From Nocardioides sp. R-C-SC26 (GTDB taxonomy: Bacteria > Actinomycetota > Actinomycetes > Propionibacteriales > Nocardioidaceae), in assembly GCF_021246465.1 (NCBI RefSeq), contig NZ_JAHRHK010000001.1, positions 62,001-126,000 on the forward strand: a stretch of DNA of 64,000 nt, read 5' to 3'. A program made the translations under genes and the position numbers. The notes beneath the pieces were generated by a model that had not been told where the DNA came from, made no database searches, and saw only the letters and a program-made list of their open reading frames with translations. This document shows, piece by piece, positions 17,001 through 23,666 of this stretch (positions within the stretch are counted from its first letter, which is position 1; every line of letters starts with the position of its first letter).

Positions 17001-18095
17001 TCAGAGCGACCTCTGCGTCGCTGCCGCCGCGAGGTCGCGCAGCACCGCCTGAGCGTGCGGGTCAGCGCCGGATCGGCCCAGTGCGTCGACCGCATGTTCG
17101 GCCAGCTCGGCGATCGTGGCCTCGACCGCAGCCCGTGCACCCGAGGCGTCGATGACGTCCCTCAGCCGATCGATCTCCGCCGGCGCGAGCTCGCGCCCCA
17201 GCGAGGCATCGAGCAGCTCGGCGTCCGCTGCGGGCGCCGTCGCGAGAGCGTGCGCGACGAGCACCGTGCGCTTGCCTTCGACCAGGTCGTCTCCCGCCGG
17301 CTTGCCGGTGACCTCCGGGTCGCCGAAGACACCGAGGAGATCGTCGCGCAGCTGGAAGGCCTCGCCCAGCGGTAGCCCGACGTCGGAGAGCGCGGCCAGC
17401 ATGACCGCGTCCGCACCCGCAAGTGCCGCCCCGACGTGCAGCGGGCGCTCGATGGAGTACTTGGCGGACTTGTAGCGCAGCACGGTCATCGCGGTGTCGA
17501 CATCGGCGCGACCGCGGGCCTGCACCGAGACGTCGAGGAACTGTCCTGCGATCACCTCGGTCCGGCACAGGTCGAAGACCTCCAGAGCAGGCCCGACACG
17601 GTCCCAGCCGAGCCCGCATCGACGGAGCAGCTCGTCGGCCCAGCCCTGGAGCAGATCGCCGACCAGGATCGCGGCGGCGGCGCCGTACTGGGTCGGATCG
17701 CCGCGCCAGGACAGGTCGCGATGCTCTGCCTCGAACGCGCGGTGGGTGGCCGGGCGGCCACGACGGGTGTCCGAGGCATCCATCAGATCGTCGTGGGCGA
17801 GGGCAGAGGCGTGCAGGAGCTCGAGCGAGGCGCACGCGCGCAGCAGAGCCGCCGGATCGATCGGCGCGGGCTCGACGGCCCGGTATCCCCAGTAGCAGAA
17901 CGCCGCGCGAAACTTCTTGCCTCCCGCCACCGCCACCCGCGCCTCGGTGACGAGGCGGGCGGCGTCATCGCCGAGCGGCGAGAGCACACCGGCCTGGGCA
18001 TCGAGGAAGCCGGTCAAGGTCTCGTCGAGGTCGCGACGGAACGTTGCGGCATCCCATCCACTCACGGTCCGAGGAGCGTCGCCGATGCCCACCAC
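17001..18095 (-). CDS. Polyprenyl diphosphate synthase (geranylgeranyl-type, IdsA2-like)
   Basis: Joins isopentenyl diphosphate units to an allylic diphosphate. About 364 residues from GTG 18095; the nearby GTG at 18092 and ATG at 18125 (which overlaps the metF start region) are alternatives. The first Asp-rich motif is ASALAHDDLMDASDTRRGRP. The second is FQLRDDLLGVFGD, where DDLLG replaces the classic DDxxD, as in mycobacterial IdsA2-type enzymes. GGKKFRAAFCYWGY provides the IPP-binding basic residues. It is convergent with the Rv2175c-like gene and divergent from metF, the same neighbourhood as idsA2 (Rv2173). Product length is inferred, not shown. Confidence 0.9.
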   Translation of the reverse strand: MVGIGDAPRTVSGWDAATFRRDLDETLTGFLDAQAGVLSPLGDDAARLVTEARVAVAGGKKFRAAFCYWGYRAVEPAPIDPAALLRACASLELLHASALAHDDLMDASDTRRGRPATHRAFEAEHRDLSWRGDPTQYGAAAAILVGDLLQGWADELLRRCGLGWDRVGPALEVFDLCRTEVIAGQFLDVSVQARGRADVDTAMTVLRYKSAKYSIERPLHVGAALAGADAVMLAALSDVGLPLGEAFQLRDDLLGVFGDPEVTGKPAGDDLVEGKRTVLVAHALATAPAADAELLDASLGRELAPAEIDRLRDVIDASGARAAVEATIAELAEHAVDALGRSGADPHAQAVLRDLAAAATQRSL

Positions 18096-18110
18096 GGCAG
18101 CGTAGGCCCC

Positions 18111-18116
18111 TACTCT
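18111..18116 (+). promoter_or_regulatory. -10 box for a leaderless metF mRNA
   Basis: TACTCT ends 7 bases before the metF ATG at 18124. No Shine-Dalgarno sequence lies between. Confidence 0.5.
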
Positions 18117-18123
18117 TCGGGCC

Positions 18124-19017
18124 ATGGCAACGGGTCGTGGGCGCAGCATCGCCGAGCTCCTGAGCGTCGGCGAGCGCTCCATCTCCTTCGAGTTCTTCCC
18201 GCCGAAGGACGAGGCCGGCATCGACCAGCTCTGGCGAGCCATCAGCGACCTCGAGCCGTACCGGCCCACGTTCGTCTCCGTCACCTACGGCGCCGGCGGT
18301 GGCAGCCGGGACACCACCATCGCGATCACCGGGCGCATCGCCCAGGAGACCTCGATGACGCCCGTCGCGCACCTGACCTGCGTGGGTCACACCCGCGAGG
18401 AGCTCGAGGAGATCCTCGACTCCTACGTCGCCGCCGGCGTGCACCACCTGATGGCGCTACGCGGCGACCCGCAGGAGGGGCCGAACGCCCCGTGGACGCC
18501 GACGACCGGTGGTCTCGACTTCGCCGTCGAGCTGGTCGACCTGGCGCGCTCGCGCGGCGACTTCCGTATCGGGGTCGCGGCCTTCCCCGAGGGTCACCCG
18601 AGTGCCGCCTCGCTCGACGCCGACGCCGACGTCCTCGTCGCCAAGGCCCGCGCCGGCGCCGAGTTCGCCGTGACGCAGATGTTCTTCCGGGCGAGCGACT
18701 ACGTCGACCTGGTGCAGCGCGTGCGCGACCGGGGCGTCGACATCCCGATCCTGCCGGGCATCATGCCGATCCTGAACGTGAAGGCGATCCAGCGCCAGGG
18801 CGAGCTGATCGGTGCCGGAGTGCCCGACGACGTCGTCGCGCGGATCACCGCGCATGCGGACCCGGCCGCGATGCGGGCCGAGGGCATCGCGATCTCCTCA
18901 GAGCTCTGCGAGGAACTGCTCGCCTCGGGTGCGCCGGGCCTGCACTTCTACACCTTGAACCGGTCCCGCGCGACGCTGGAGATCTTCGAGCGCCTGCGGA
19001 TCACCGCCGGTGGCTGA
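18124..19017 (+). CDS. metF: 5,10-methylenetetrahydrofolate reductase
   Basis: Reduces methylene-tetrahydrofolate to methyl-tetrahydrofolate for methionine synthesis, using FAD. At 297 residues it has every classical landmark: SFEFFPPKDEAG near the N-terminus, FVSVTYGAGGGSRD, HLTCVGHTREEL, LMALRGDPQEG, GVAAFPEGHPSA, AVTQMFFRASDYVDL, ILPGIMPILN and the C-terminal GLHFYTLNRS. These fit a canonical flavin-dependent MetF. The stop codon lies inside a dispersed repeat described at 19007-19048. Divergent from the polyprenyl synthase gene. Confidence 0.96.
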   Translation: MATGRGRSIAELLSVGERSISFEFFPPKDEAGIDQLWRAISDLEPYRPTFVSVTYGAGGGSRDTTIAITGRIAQETSMTPVAHLTCVGHTREELEEILDSYVAAGVHHLMALRGDPQEGPNAPWTPTTGGLDFAVELVDLARSRGDFRIGVAAFPEGHPSAASLDADADVLVAKARAGAEFAVTQMFFRASDYVDLVQRVRDRGVDIPILPGIMPILNVKAIQRQGELIGAGVPDDVVARITAHADPAAMRAEGIAISSELCEELLASGAPGLHFYTLNRSRATLEIFERLRITAGG

Positions 19018-19048
19018 GGAGGCCGACGCACCGGGCCGTCTCGAAACC
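19007..19048. repeat. Degenerate copy of the GGTGGYTGAGGAG...GTCTCGAAACC repeat at the metF end
   Basis: GGTGGCTGAGGAGG begins inside the last codons of metF and supplies its TGA; CCGTCTCGAAACC closes the unit. The same two ends frame the repeat at hisH (63196-63333). The following ~100 bases to 19150 contain related pieces (CCTCGACAGGCTCGATCA, CCTCGACCACCG) and no gene, and probably form the other half of the palindromic repeat. Confidence 0.6.
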
Positions 19049-19150
19049 GGGTGAGGTCCTCGACAGGCTCGATCACTGGTCGTGCAGGGCTTCGCTGCCG
19101 TCGCCGGCGCCCGGGCGCCTCGACCACCGTGCGGGCGTTGGCGCAGCCGG

Positions 19151-20515
19151 TCAGGCCGCTCCCACGGCCTCGGCAACCAGGGCGGCCGACATGCCGACCG
19201 ACGCGATGCCTGCGCCCGGCGCGGCGTGCGCGCCGGCCGCGTAGACGCCGGTGATGGGCGTCCGCGGCCCGAGCTGACGGCGAAGCGTGCGGCGACCCTG
19301 CCAGAGGAGCCCGCAGGGAGAACCGTGCCACTCCCGCACGAGGTCGAGGGGCGAGAGGTCGACCCGGGTCACCACCTGATGGCGCACGTCGATCTTGGCC
19401 CGAGCCAAGACGTTGAGCATGTCCTCGCTCAGCGTGCCGCGCCCGTGCAGGGTCCAGCCGACGCCGCCCTCAGCAGAGATCTCCGGCCGCTGCGGCGCCG
19501 GCCGGATCGTCACCTCCGGGTTGCCGTGCACGACGGTCTCGCAGTCGATCGGCGGCACGTCGCCGGTCAGCCCGACATGAGCCACCACCGGGGGGAGCGC
19601 CGGCATCGTCTGCTCGACGTGCGGTGCCAGGGTCGGCAGCGTGCGTGGATCGACGGCGCAGACGACGACGTCCGCGGCGACCTCGCCCATCTCGGTGCGG
19701 ACCGCCACGACGCGCGACTCGCGCACCACGATGTCCACGACGGGTGTCGACACGATCACCGTCACTCCGCGTTCGACCAGTCGCGCCTGCAGGAGGTCCA
19801 GCAGAGTCCGCATGCCGCCCGGCAGTTCCCAGATGCCGAAGGACTGCTCCCAGTAGACCGGGAGGCCGGCCCAGGCCGGGACGTTGCGCAGGTCGTGGCC
19901 CTGGGCCACGACGGGGTGGGCGGCCGCCATGAGCGGGCGGTCGTCGCGGAAGGCGCGGCGGAGGCGTTGGTGGAGCGTGTCGCGACTCTGGAGCAGCCGT
20001 GCGGCCTCGGACGGGAGCTCATCGTGCGGCGTCGCCTGCTCGAAGCGGTGGCGACGCAGCACGTCCCACTCGTCGGCGTAGGAGTCGACGTAGCTCTCCC
20101 ACCGCCGGCCGAGGCCCTTGCCGAGCTCGTCGAAGGCGGCGGTCTGGTCCGACCTCCCTGTGGGGAGCCGGAGCACGGAGCGATCGGCGAACCGGTGTTC
20201 GCGCAACATCGGCAGCGGGCGCAGCCCCTGGTCCGTCGGAACCTGGCCGACGGAGTCCGGGTAATCCGCCCGTGCTCGCGCGAGCTCGTCCTCGAGCGGC
20301 CGGCCCGTCTTGCGGAACAGGTCGCGCACCACAGCAGGAAGCGTGGTCGTGGCCGGACCGCCGTCCCAGACATAGCCCTCGCGCTCGACGGGGCGCAGTG
20401 CGCCGCCCAGGGTCGGCCCCGCTTCCAGGAGGGTGACCCGGTGCCCGAGCTTGGCCAGCCGCAGACTGGCCGCGATGCCGCCCAGGCCGCCGCCGATGAC
20501 CGCTACGTCCGCCAT
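19151..20515 (-). CDS. FAD-dependent oxidoreductase, phytoene desaturase/CrtI-like
   Basis: A 454-residue flavoprotein. ATG 20515 is preferred over upstream in-frame starts because it directly precedes the dinucleotide-binding motif ADVAVIGGGLGGIAASLRLA. GHRVTLLEAGPTLGGAL continues the Rossmann fold, and the C-terminus has GVYAAGAHAAPGAGIASVGM, the FAD-closing motif of CrtI-type amine oxidase relatives. Substrate is unknown; carotenoid or other isoprenoid desaturation is possible because a polyprenyl diphosphate synthase gene lies 2 kb away, but no phytoene synthase is in the window. A TAGGCT box 8 bases before the ATG suggests a leaderless mRNA. Confidence 0.85.
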   Translation of the reverse strand: MADVAVIGGGLGGIAASLRLAKLGHRVTLLEAGPTLGGALRPVEREGYVWDGGPATTTLPAVVRDLFRKTGRPLEDELARARADYPDSVGQVPTDQGLRPLPMLREHRFADRSVLRLPTGRSDQTAAFDELGKGLGRRWESYVDSYADEWDVLRRHRFEQATPHDELPSEAARLLQSRDTLHQRLRRAFRDDRPLMAAAHPVVAQGHDLRNVPAWAGLPVYWEQSFGIWELPGGMRTLLDLLQARLVERGVTVIVSTPVVDIVVRESRVVAVRTEMGEVAADVVVCAVDPRTLPTLAPHVEQTMPALPPVVAHVGLTGDVPPIDCETVVHGNPEVTIRPAPQRPEISAEGGVGWTLHGRGTLSEDMLNVLARAKIDVRHQVVTRVDLSPLDLVREWHGSPCGLLWQGRRTLRRQLGPRTPITGVYAAGAHAAPGAGIASVGMSAALVAEAVGAA

Positions 20516-20523
20516 GGCGGAGC

Positions 20524-20529
20524 AGCCTA
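20524..20529 (-). promoter_or_regulatory. -10 box for the CrtI-like gene
   Basis: TAGGCT on the minus strand, 8 bases upstream of the ATG at 20515. It abuts the left end of the ~165-bp repeat, so the repeat lies immediately upstream of this promoter core. Confidence 0.45.
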
Positions 20530-20695
20530 AGAGGTCGCACGGAGAGGGCAGATGCCGGCCTGGCGCCGCCCGCGCACGCACCTGAGCACCAACTCGGGCG
20601 TCGCCGTGCCTCTGGCAAGGCTCCCTCCTCGGCGGCACTCATGCACGCACCGGGACGACGCCCACCACGACAGCCCCTGTCCGTGCGACCTCTCA
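20530..20695. repeat. Dispersed ~165-bp inverted-end repeat, copy 1
   Basis: Left end AGAGGTCGCACGGAGAGGG matches the reverse complement of the right end (GAGAGGTCGCACGGACAGGG). The core includes GTGCCTCTGGCAAGGCTCCC, CTCCTCGGCGGCACTCATGC and CCCACCACGACAGCCCCTG, shared with copies at 23476 and 59212. It lies between the ArsC-like gene end and the CrtI-like promoter. No open frame is conserved among copies. Confidence 0.85.
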
Positions 20696-20715
20696 CGGCG
20701 CGATCGCGGGCGGTC

Positions 20716-21087
20716 TCAGCCGGTGATGCGGTCCAGGGTCTCGGTGTCACGCACGACGAGGGCACCACCGTCGGGTGTCGTCACGATCGGGCGTTGGATG
20801 GCGCGAGGGTGCGCCGCGAGAGCCTCGATCCACGCGGCTCGGGCACCGACCTCGCGCGGCAGGTCGATGCCCGCCTCGTGGGCCTCCCGGGAGCGGGCGA
20901 CCTCCCACGGCTCGAGGCCGAGTCGTCGGAGCATCTCGGTCAGTTCCTCCGCTGTCGGCGGGTGGTCGAGGTAGGCACGCACGACGACGTCGTGGCCCGC
21001 GGCGCGCAGGGCCGAGAGTGCCGCCCGGCTCTTCGAGCACGACGGGTTGTGCCAGATCTCCCAGGCTTCGGTTGCGTCGGTGGTCAT
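20716..21087 (-). CDS. ArsC/Spx-family glutaredoxin-like protein (arsenate reductase-like)
   Basis: A 123-residue thioredoxin-fold protein. The active-site motif IWHNPSCSKSRAALSAL carries the catalytic Cys near residue 17, and the C-terminal AIQRPIVTTPDGGALVVRD is the conserved ArsC segment with the Arg-Pro pair. The family reduces arsenate with glutathione or a similar thiol. No arsenite pump or ArsR is nearby, so a housekeeping thiol role is equally possible. It lies 40 bases downstream of a YbaK-like gene on the same strand, which suggests one transcript. Confidence 0.85.
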   Translation of the reverse strand: MTTDATEAWEIWHNPSCSKSRAALSALRAAGHDVVVRAYLDHPPTAEELTEMLRRLGLEPWEVARSREAHEAGIDLPREVGARAAWIEALAAHPRAIQRPIVTTPDGGALVVRDTETLDRITG

Positions 21088-21127
21088 CGGTGGTCCGTTC
21101 GTCCGGTGTCTGCTCGTCGGCGAGGTG

Positions 21128-21625
21128 CTACTCGACGTCGATGAGGGTCGCGCCCGTCATCTGGGCCAGCTCGTCGGCGGTCGTGGAGTACACGGCCGCC
21201 GGATGCCCGGCTGCGGCCCATACGACGTCGTGTCGCGCGAGCCAGCGGTCCAGGTAGGTGCGCAGGGGGCGAGGGTGAGCGATGGGGGAGACCCCGCCGA
21301 TCACCTGGCCAGTGTGCTCGCGCACGAACGCAGCGGGAGCCCGATCGAGCGAGGGGACGCCGATGCTCGCGGCGACCTTGGCCGTGTCGACGCGATGCGC
21401 CCCCGAGGTCAGCACCAGCACCGGCTGAGGGCTCCCGTCGGCACCGGGGGCAGCGAACACCAGGCTGTTGGCGATCGCGCCCACCTCGCATCCCAGCGCT
21501 TGGGCTGCGAGCGCTGCGGTGTGCACCGCGTCGGGGAGCACCGCGATGCGACCCGTGCCGCCCAGACGCGCGTGCTCCGCACGGAAGTGGGCGACACCGG
21601 CGTGCTCGGAGGTCGGGGTGCTCAT
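21128..21625 (-). CDS. YbaK/EbsC-family aminoacyl-tRNA deacylase-like protein
   Basis: A 165-residue member of the YbaK/ProX fold, which hydrolyses mischarged tRNAs in trans. Visible features are ALGCEVGAIANSLVF (the family's conserved Lys is replaced by Asn here), LVLTSGAHRVDTAKVA, FVREHTGQVIGGVSPIAHP and the C-terminal AAAGHPAAVYSTTADELAQM. The substrate tRNA is not predictable. A TAGTTT box ends 6 bases before the ATG. It is divergent from the small membrane gene at 21735 and upstream of the ArsC-like gene. A second deacylase of the same superfamily is at 58693. Confidence 0.85.
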   Translation of the reverse strand: MSTPTSEHAGVAHFRAEHARLGGTGRIAVLPDAVHTAALAAQALGCEVGAIANSLVFAAPGADGSPQPVLVLTSGAHRVDTAKVAASIGVPSLDRAPAAFVREHTGQVIGGVSPIAHPRPLRTYLDRWLARHDVVWAAAGHPAAVYSTTADELAQMTGATLIDVE

Positions 21626-21631
21626 AGGCCC

Positions 21632-21637
21632 AAACTA
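21632..21637 (-). promoter_or_regulatory. -10 box for a leaderless YbaK-like mRNA
   Basis: TAGTTT on the minus strand ends 6 bases before the ATG at 21625. A TACAGT box on the opposite strand starts 8 bases further on, which makes a compact divergent promoter pair. Confidence 0.5.
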
Positions 21638-21644
21638 TCCGCAC

Positions 21645-21650
21645 TACAGT
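21645..21650 (+). promoter_or_regulatory. Candidate -10 box for the membrane protein-methyltransferase operon
   Basis: TACAGT on the plus strand, about 85 bases upstream of the ATG at 21735, divergent from the YbaK-like promoter. Confidence 0.4.
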
Positions 21651-21734
21651 GGCTGCCGTCGGGCCCGGCGTACCGGCCGGGCCGCGCCGAACCGGATCGT
21701 TCCCCACCTCGATCGCACCATGACTGGAGGGCCC

Positions 21735-22184
21735 ATGCAGCCACCGATGACGGTCGTCCGGGCCGTCCAACTGGTCTGGGTCCTGGTGGTCGCGGCCGCG
21801 GTGATCACCATCGTCTCGGTGGTGTTCGACCACGATCTCGTCGCGACCTGGGGCGATCACGGTGTCTCGGCCGACGACACCCGGGTGCCGCCGACCTTCG
21901 CGCCGGTCGCGATCGTGCTCTTCGTCGTGGTCGCTGCCCTGATGCTCGTGCTGATGGCCCTCTTCCGCGACGGACACGACTGGGCGCGGCACTCCCTCGG
22001 CGCGGGCGTCGTGCTCGTGGTGATCGCGACGGTCTCGGTCGTGCGCACCGGGCCACCGACGTTGTTCGTGGTGCTCGCCCTGGTCACCATGGCGTTGGAG
22101 ATCGCGTTGCTGGTGTGTCTCTACGCGCCGAGCACCAACGCGTTCTTCGCGCGTCGGGGCACGCGGGCCGATGTCGAGATCTGA
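21735..22184 (+). CDS. Small four-helix membrane protein of unknown function
   Basis: A 149-residue protein with four predicted membrane helices (about residues 10-30, 55-77, 87-105, 110-130). Start ATG 21735 follows GGAGG by 5 bases. The loop after helix 1 (DHDLVATWGDHGVS) is likely outside. No family is recognised. It overlaps the following methyltransferase gene by 14 bases, so the two are translationally linked. Confidence 0.7.
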   Translation: MQPPMTVVRAVQLVWVLVVAAAVITIVSVVFDHDLVATWGDHGVSADDTRVPPTFAPVAIVLFVVVAALMLVLMALFRDGHDWARHSLGAGVVLVVIATVSVVRTGPPTLFVVLALVTMALEIALLVCLYAPSTNAFFARRGTRADVEI

Positions 22185-22911
22185 GTCGATGAGCCAGGCC
22201 GTGCGACGTACGACGCCGCGCACCGCCGTCGTGTGGGACGCCCTGGCCCCGCTCGTGGGCGACGGCGAGACCGCCGCGCCACCACTCGACGTCGTGGACA
22301 TCGGTGGCGGCACCGGAGTGTCGGCCGTGCGGCTCGCGGCCGCCGGCCACCGTGTGACGGTGGTGGACCCGAGCCCCGATGCGCTCGCGGCGCTCGCGCG
22401 CCGCGCCGAGGAGCACGGGGTGGAGGTGGAGGGGCGCCAAGGGGACCTGGTCGGTGTCGGCGAGCTCGTCGGCAGGGCCAGCGCGGACCTGGTGCTCTGC
22501 CACGGGGTCCTGGAGATGGTCGAGGATCCCAGCGCGGCGCTCGGCGTGCTGCGTGACGTCGTCCGGCCGGGCGGGCATCTGTCGTTGTTGGTCGCCCAAC
22601 GCCCGGCAGCGGTGATCGCGCGTGCCGTGGCCGGGCACTTCGCGCAGGCTCTGGCCGCCCTCGATCCCAAGGCGCCAGCAGGTCGGACCGGGCGGCGTTT
22701 CAGCCACGCCGAGGTGGTGGAGCTGGCTCGCGCCGCAGGCTTCGTGATCGTCTCGGCGCACGGGGTGCGTGTCGTCGCGGACCTGGTCCCGGGGGCGTTG
22801 CTCGAGCTCGAACCCGGATCGACCGCGGCGCTGGTGGAACTGGAACGCGCGCTCGCCCCGCAGCCGGACTACCTGCCGCTCGCGACCCAGGTGCATCTCC
22901 TCGTGCGCTGA
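22171..22911 (+). CDS. Class I SAM-dependent methyltransferase
   Basis: A 246-residue methyltransferase with the full motif order: motif I VVDIGGGTGVSAVRLAAAGH, acidic VVDPSPDAL ending strand 2, ADLVLCHGVLEMVEDPSAAL (motif IV region) and VVRPGGHLSLLVAQ. The layout resembles SmtA/CmoA-like small-molecule methyltransferases. The substrate is unknown. It is co-transcribed with the membrane protein upstream (14-base overlap) and followed 130 bases later by the DUF3040 gene. Confidence 0.87.
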   Translation: MSRSESMSQAVRRTTPRTAVVWDALAPLVGDGETAAPPLDVVDIGGGTGVSAVRLAAAGHRVTVVDPSPDALAALARRAEEHGVEVEGRQGDLVGVGELVGRASADLVLCHGVLEMVEDPSAALGVLRDVVRPGGHLSLLVAQRPAAVIARAVAGHFAQALAALDPKAPAGRTGRRFSHAEVVELARAAGFVIVSAHGVRVVADLVPGALLELEPGSTAALVELERALAPQPDYLPLATQVHLLVR

Positions 22912-23002
22912 ACCACTGGCCCGGGGTGCCTCGGGTGGGCCATCCCGGCTGCCCGGTGAGAGGATTTTGCGATCTCTCCTACCGTGGGGAGCGCACGCTG
23001 CC

Positions 23003-23008
23003 TAGACT
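23003..23008 (+). promoter_or_regulatory. Candidate -10 box for the DUF3040 gene
   Basis: TAGACT, 32 bases upstream of the GTG at 23041; no clear -35. Confidence 0.4.
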
Positions 23009-23040
23009 GACGTCACGTCCTGATCGGTGGGAGGAAACCG

Positions 23041-23478
23041 GTGCCACTCTCTGAAGAGGAGTTGCGACTGCTCGAGCAGATGGAGCGCGCGCTCGTCGAG
23101 GAGGACCCGAAGTTCGCCTCCACCCTGCGCGGCACCTCGCTGCACACGAGCGCGCGCCGTCGGGTCGTCCTCGCCGGCACGGCGTTCGCGGCCGGGGTGA
23201 CGCTCCTGATGACCGGCGCGATCGTGCAGATGCCCTACGTCGGCGTCGCGGGATTCGTCGTGATGTTGCTGGCCGCCACCATCGGCCTCGGCGCCTTCCG
23301 CACCCAGCGCACTGCCGGGCCCGACGCTGCTCGCCAGCAGCACCCTTCGGGTTTCACGGTGGTCGACGGCGGCCGAAGCGGTCGTACCCGCCGGCAGAGC
23401 CGACCGCGCTCCTCGGGCTCCTTCATGGAGCGCATGGAGGAGCGCTGGCGCCGTCGTCGCGAGTCCGGCGGCTTCTGA
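23041..23478 (+). CDS. DUF3040 family membrane protein
   Basis: A 145-residue protein starting at GTG after GGGAGG. The N-terminus MPLSEEELRLLEQMERALVE, then DPKFASTLRG, is the DUF3040 signature. Two membrane helices follow (about residues 45-62 and 67-85), then a basic, Arg-rich C-terminus. The family is actinobacterial and lies close to mraZ in mycobacteria (Rv2169c), and here it lies 5 kb before the dcw cluster. Function unknown. Its TGA stop is also the first triplet of the ~165-bp repeat, copy 2. Confidence 0.9.
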   Translation: MPLSEEELRLLEQMERALVEEDPKFASTLRGTSLHTSARRRVVLAGTAFAAGVTLLMTGAIVQMPYVGVAGFVVMLLAATIGLGAFRTQRTAGPDAARQQHPSGFTVVDGGRSGRTRRQSRPRSSGSFMERMEERWRRRRESGGF

Positions 23479-23642
23479 GAGACCGCGACGAGGGCGGATC
23501 TCGGCTGGCCGCCGCCCCCGCACCCCAGCTGAGCATCACGTCCGGCTCGTCGTGCCTCCGGCACGGCTCCCTCCTCGGCGGCACTCAGGCACGCACTGGC
23601 ACGATGCCCACCACGACAGCCGCTGTCCGGGCGATCTCCCTG
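23476..23642. repeat. Dispersed ~165-bp inverted-end repeat, copy 2
   Basis: The left end TGAGAGACCGCGACGAGGGC starts at the DUF3040 stop codon. The right end CTGTCCGGGCGATCTCCC is its diverged inverse. The core shares CGTGCCTCCGGCACGGCTCC, CTCCTCGGCGGCACTCAGGC and CCCACCACGACAGCC with the other copies. It fills the gap between convergent DUF3040 and transglutaminase genes. Confidence 0.82.
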
Positions 23643-23666
23643 AGCCGACGCTACGTCGGCCGGTCC

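Noticed and set aside
20530..20695. Short minus-strand ORF reading MSAAEEGALPEARRR within the 165-bp repeat
   Set aside because: The frame is not conserved in the other two copies, so the repeat is not a small gene.
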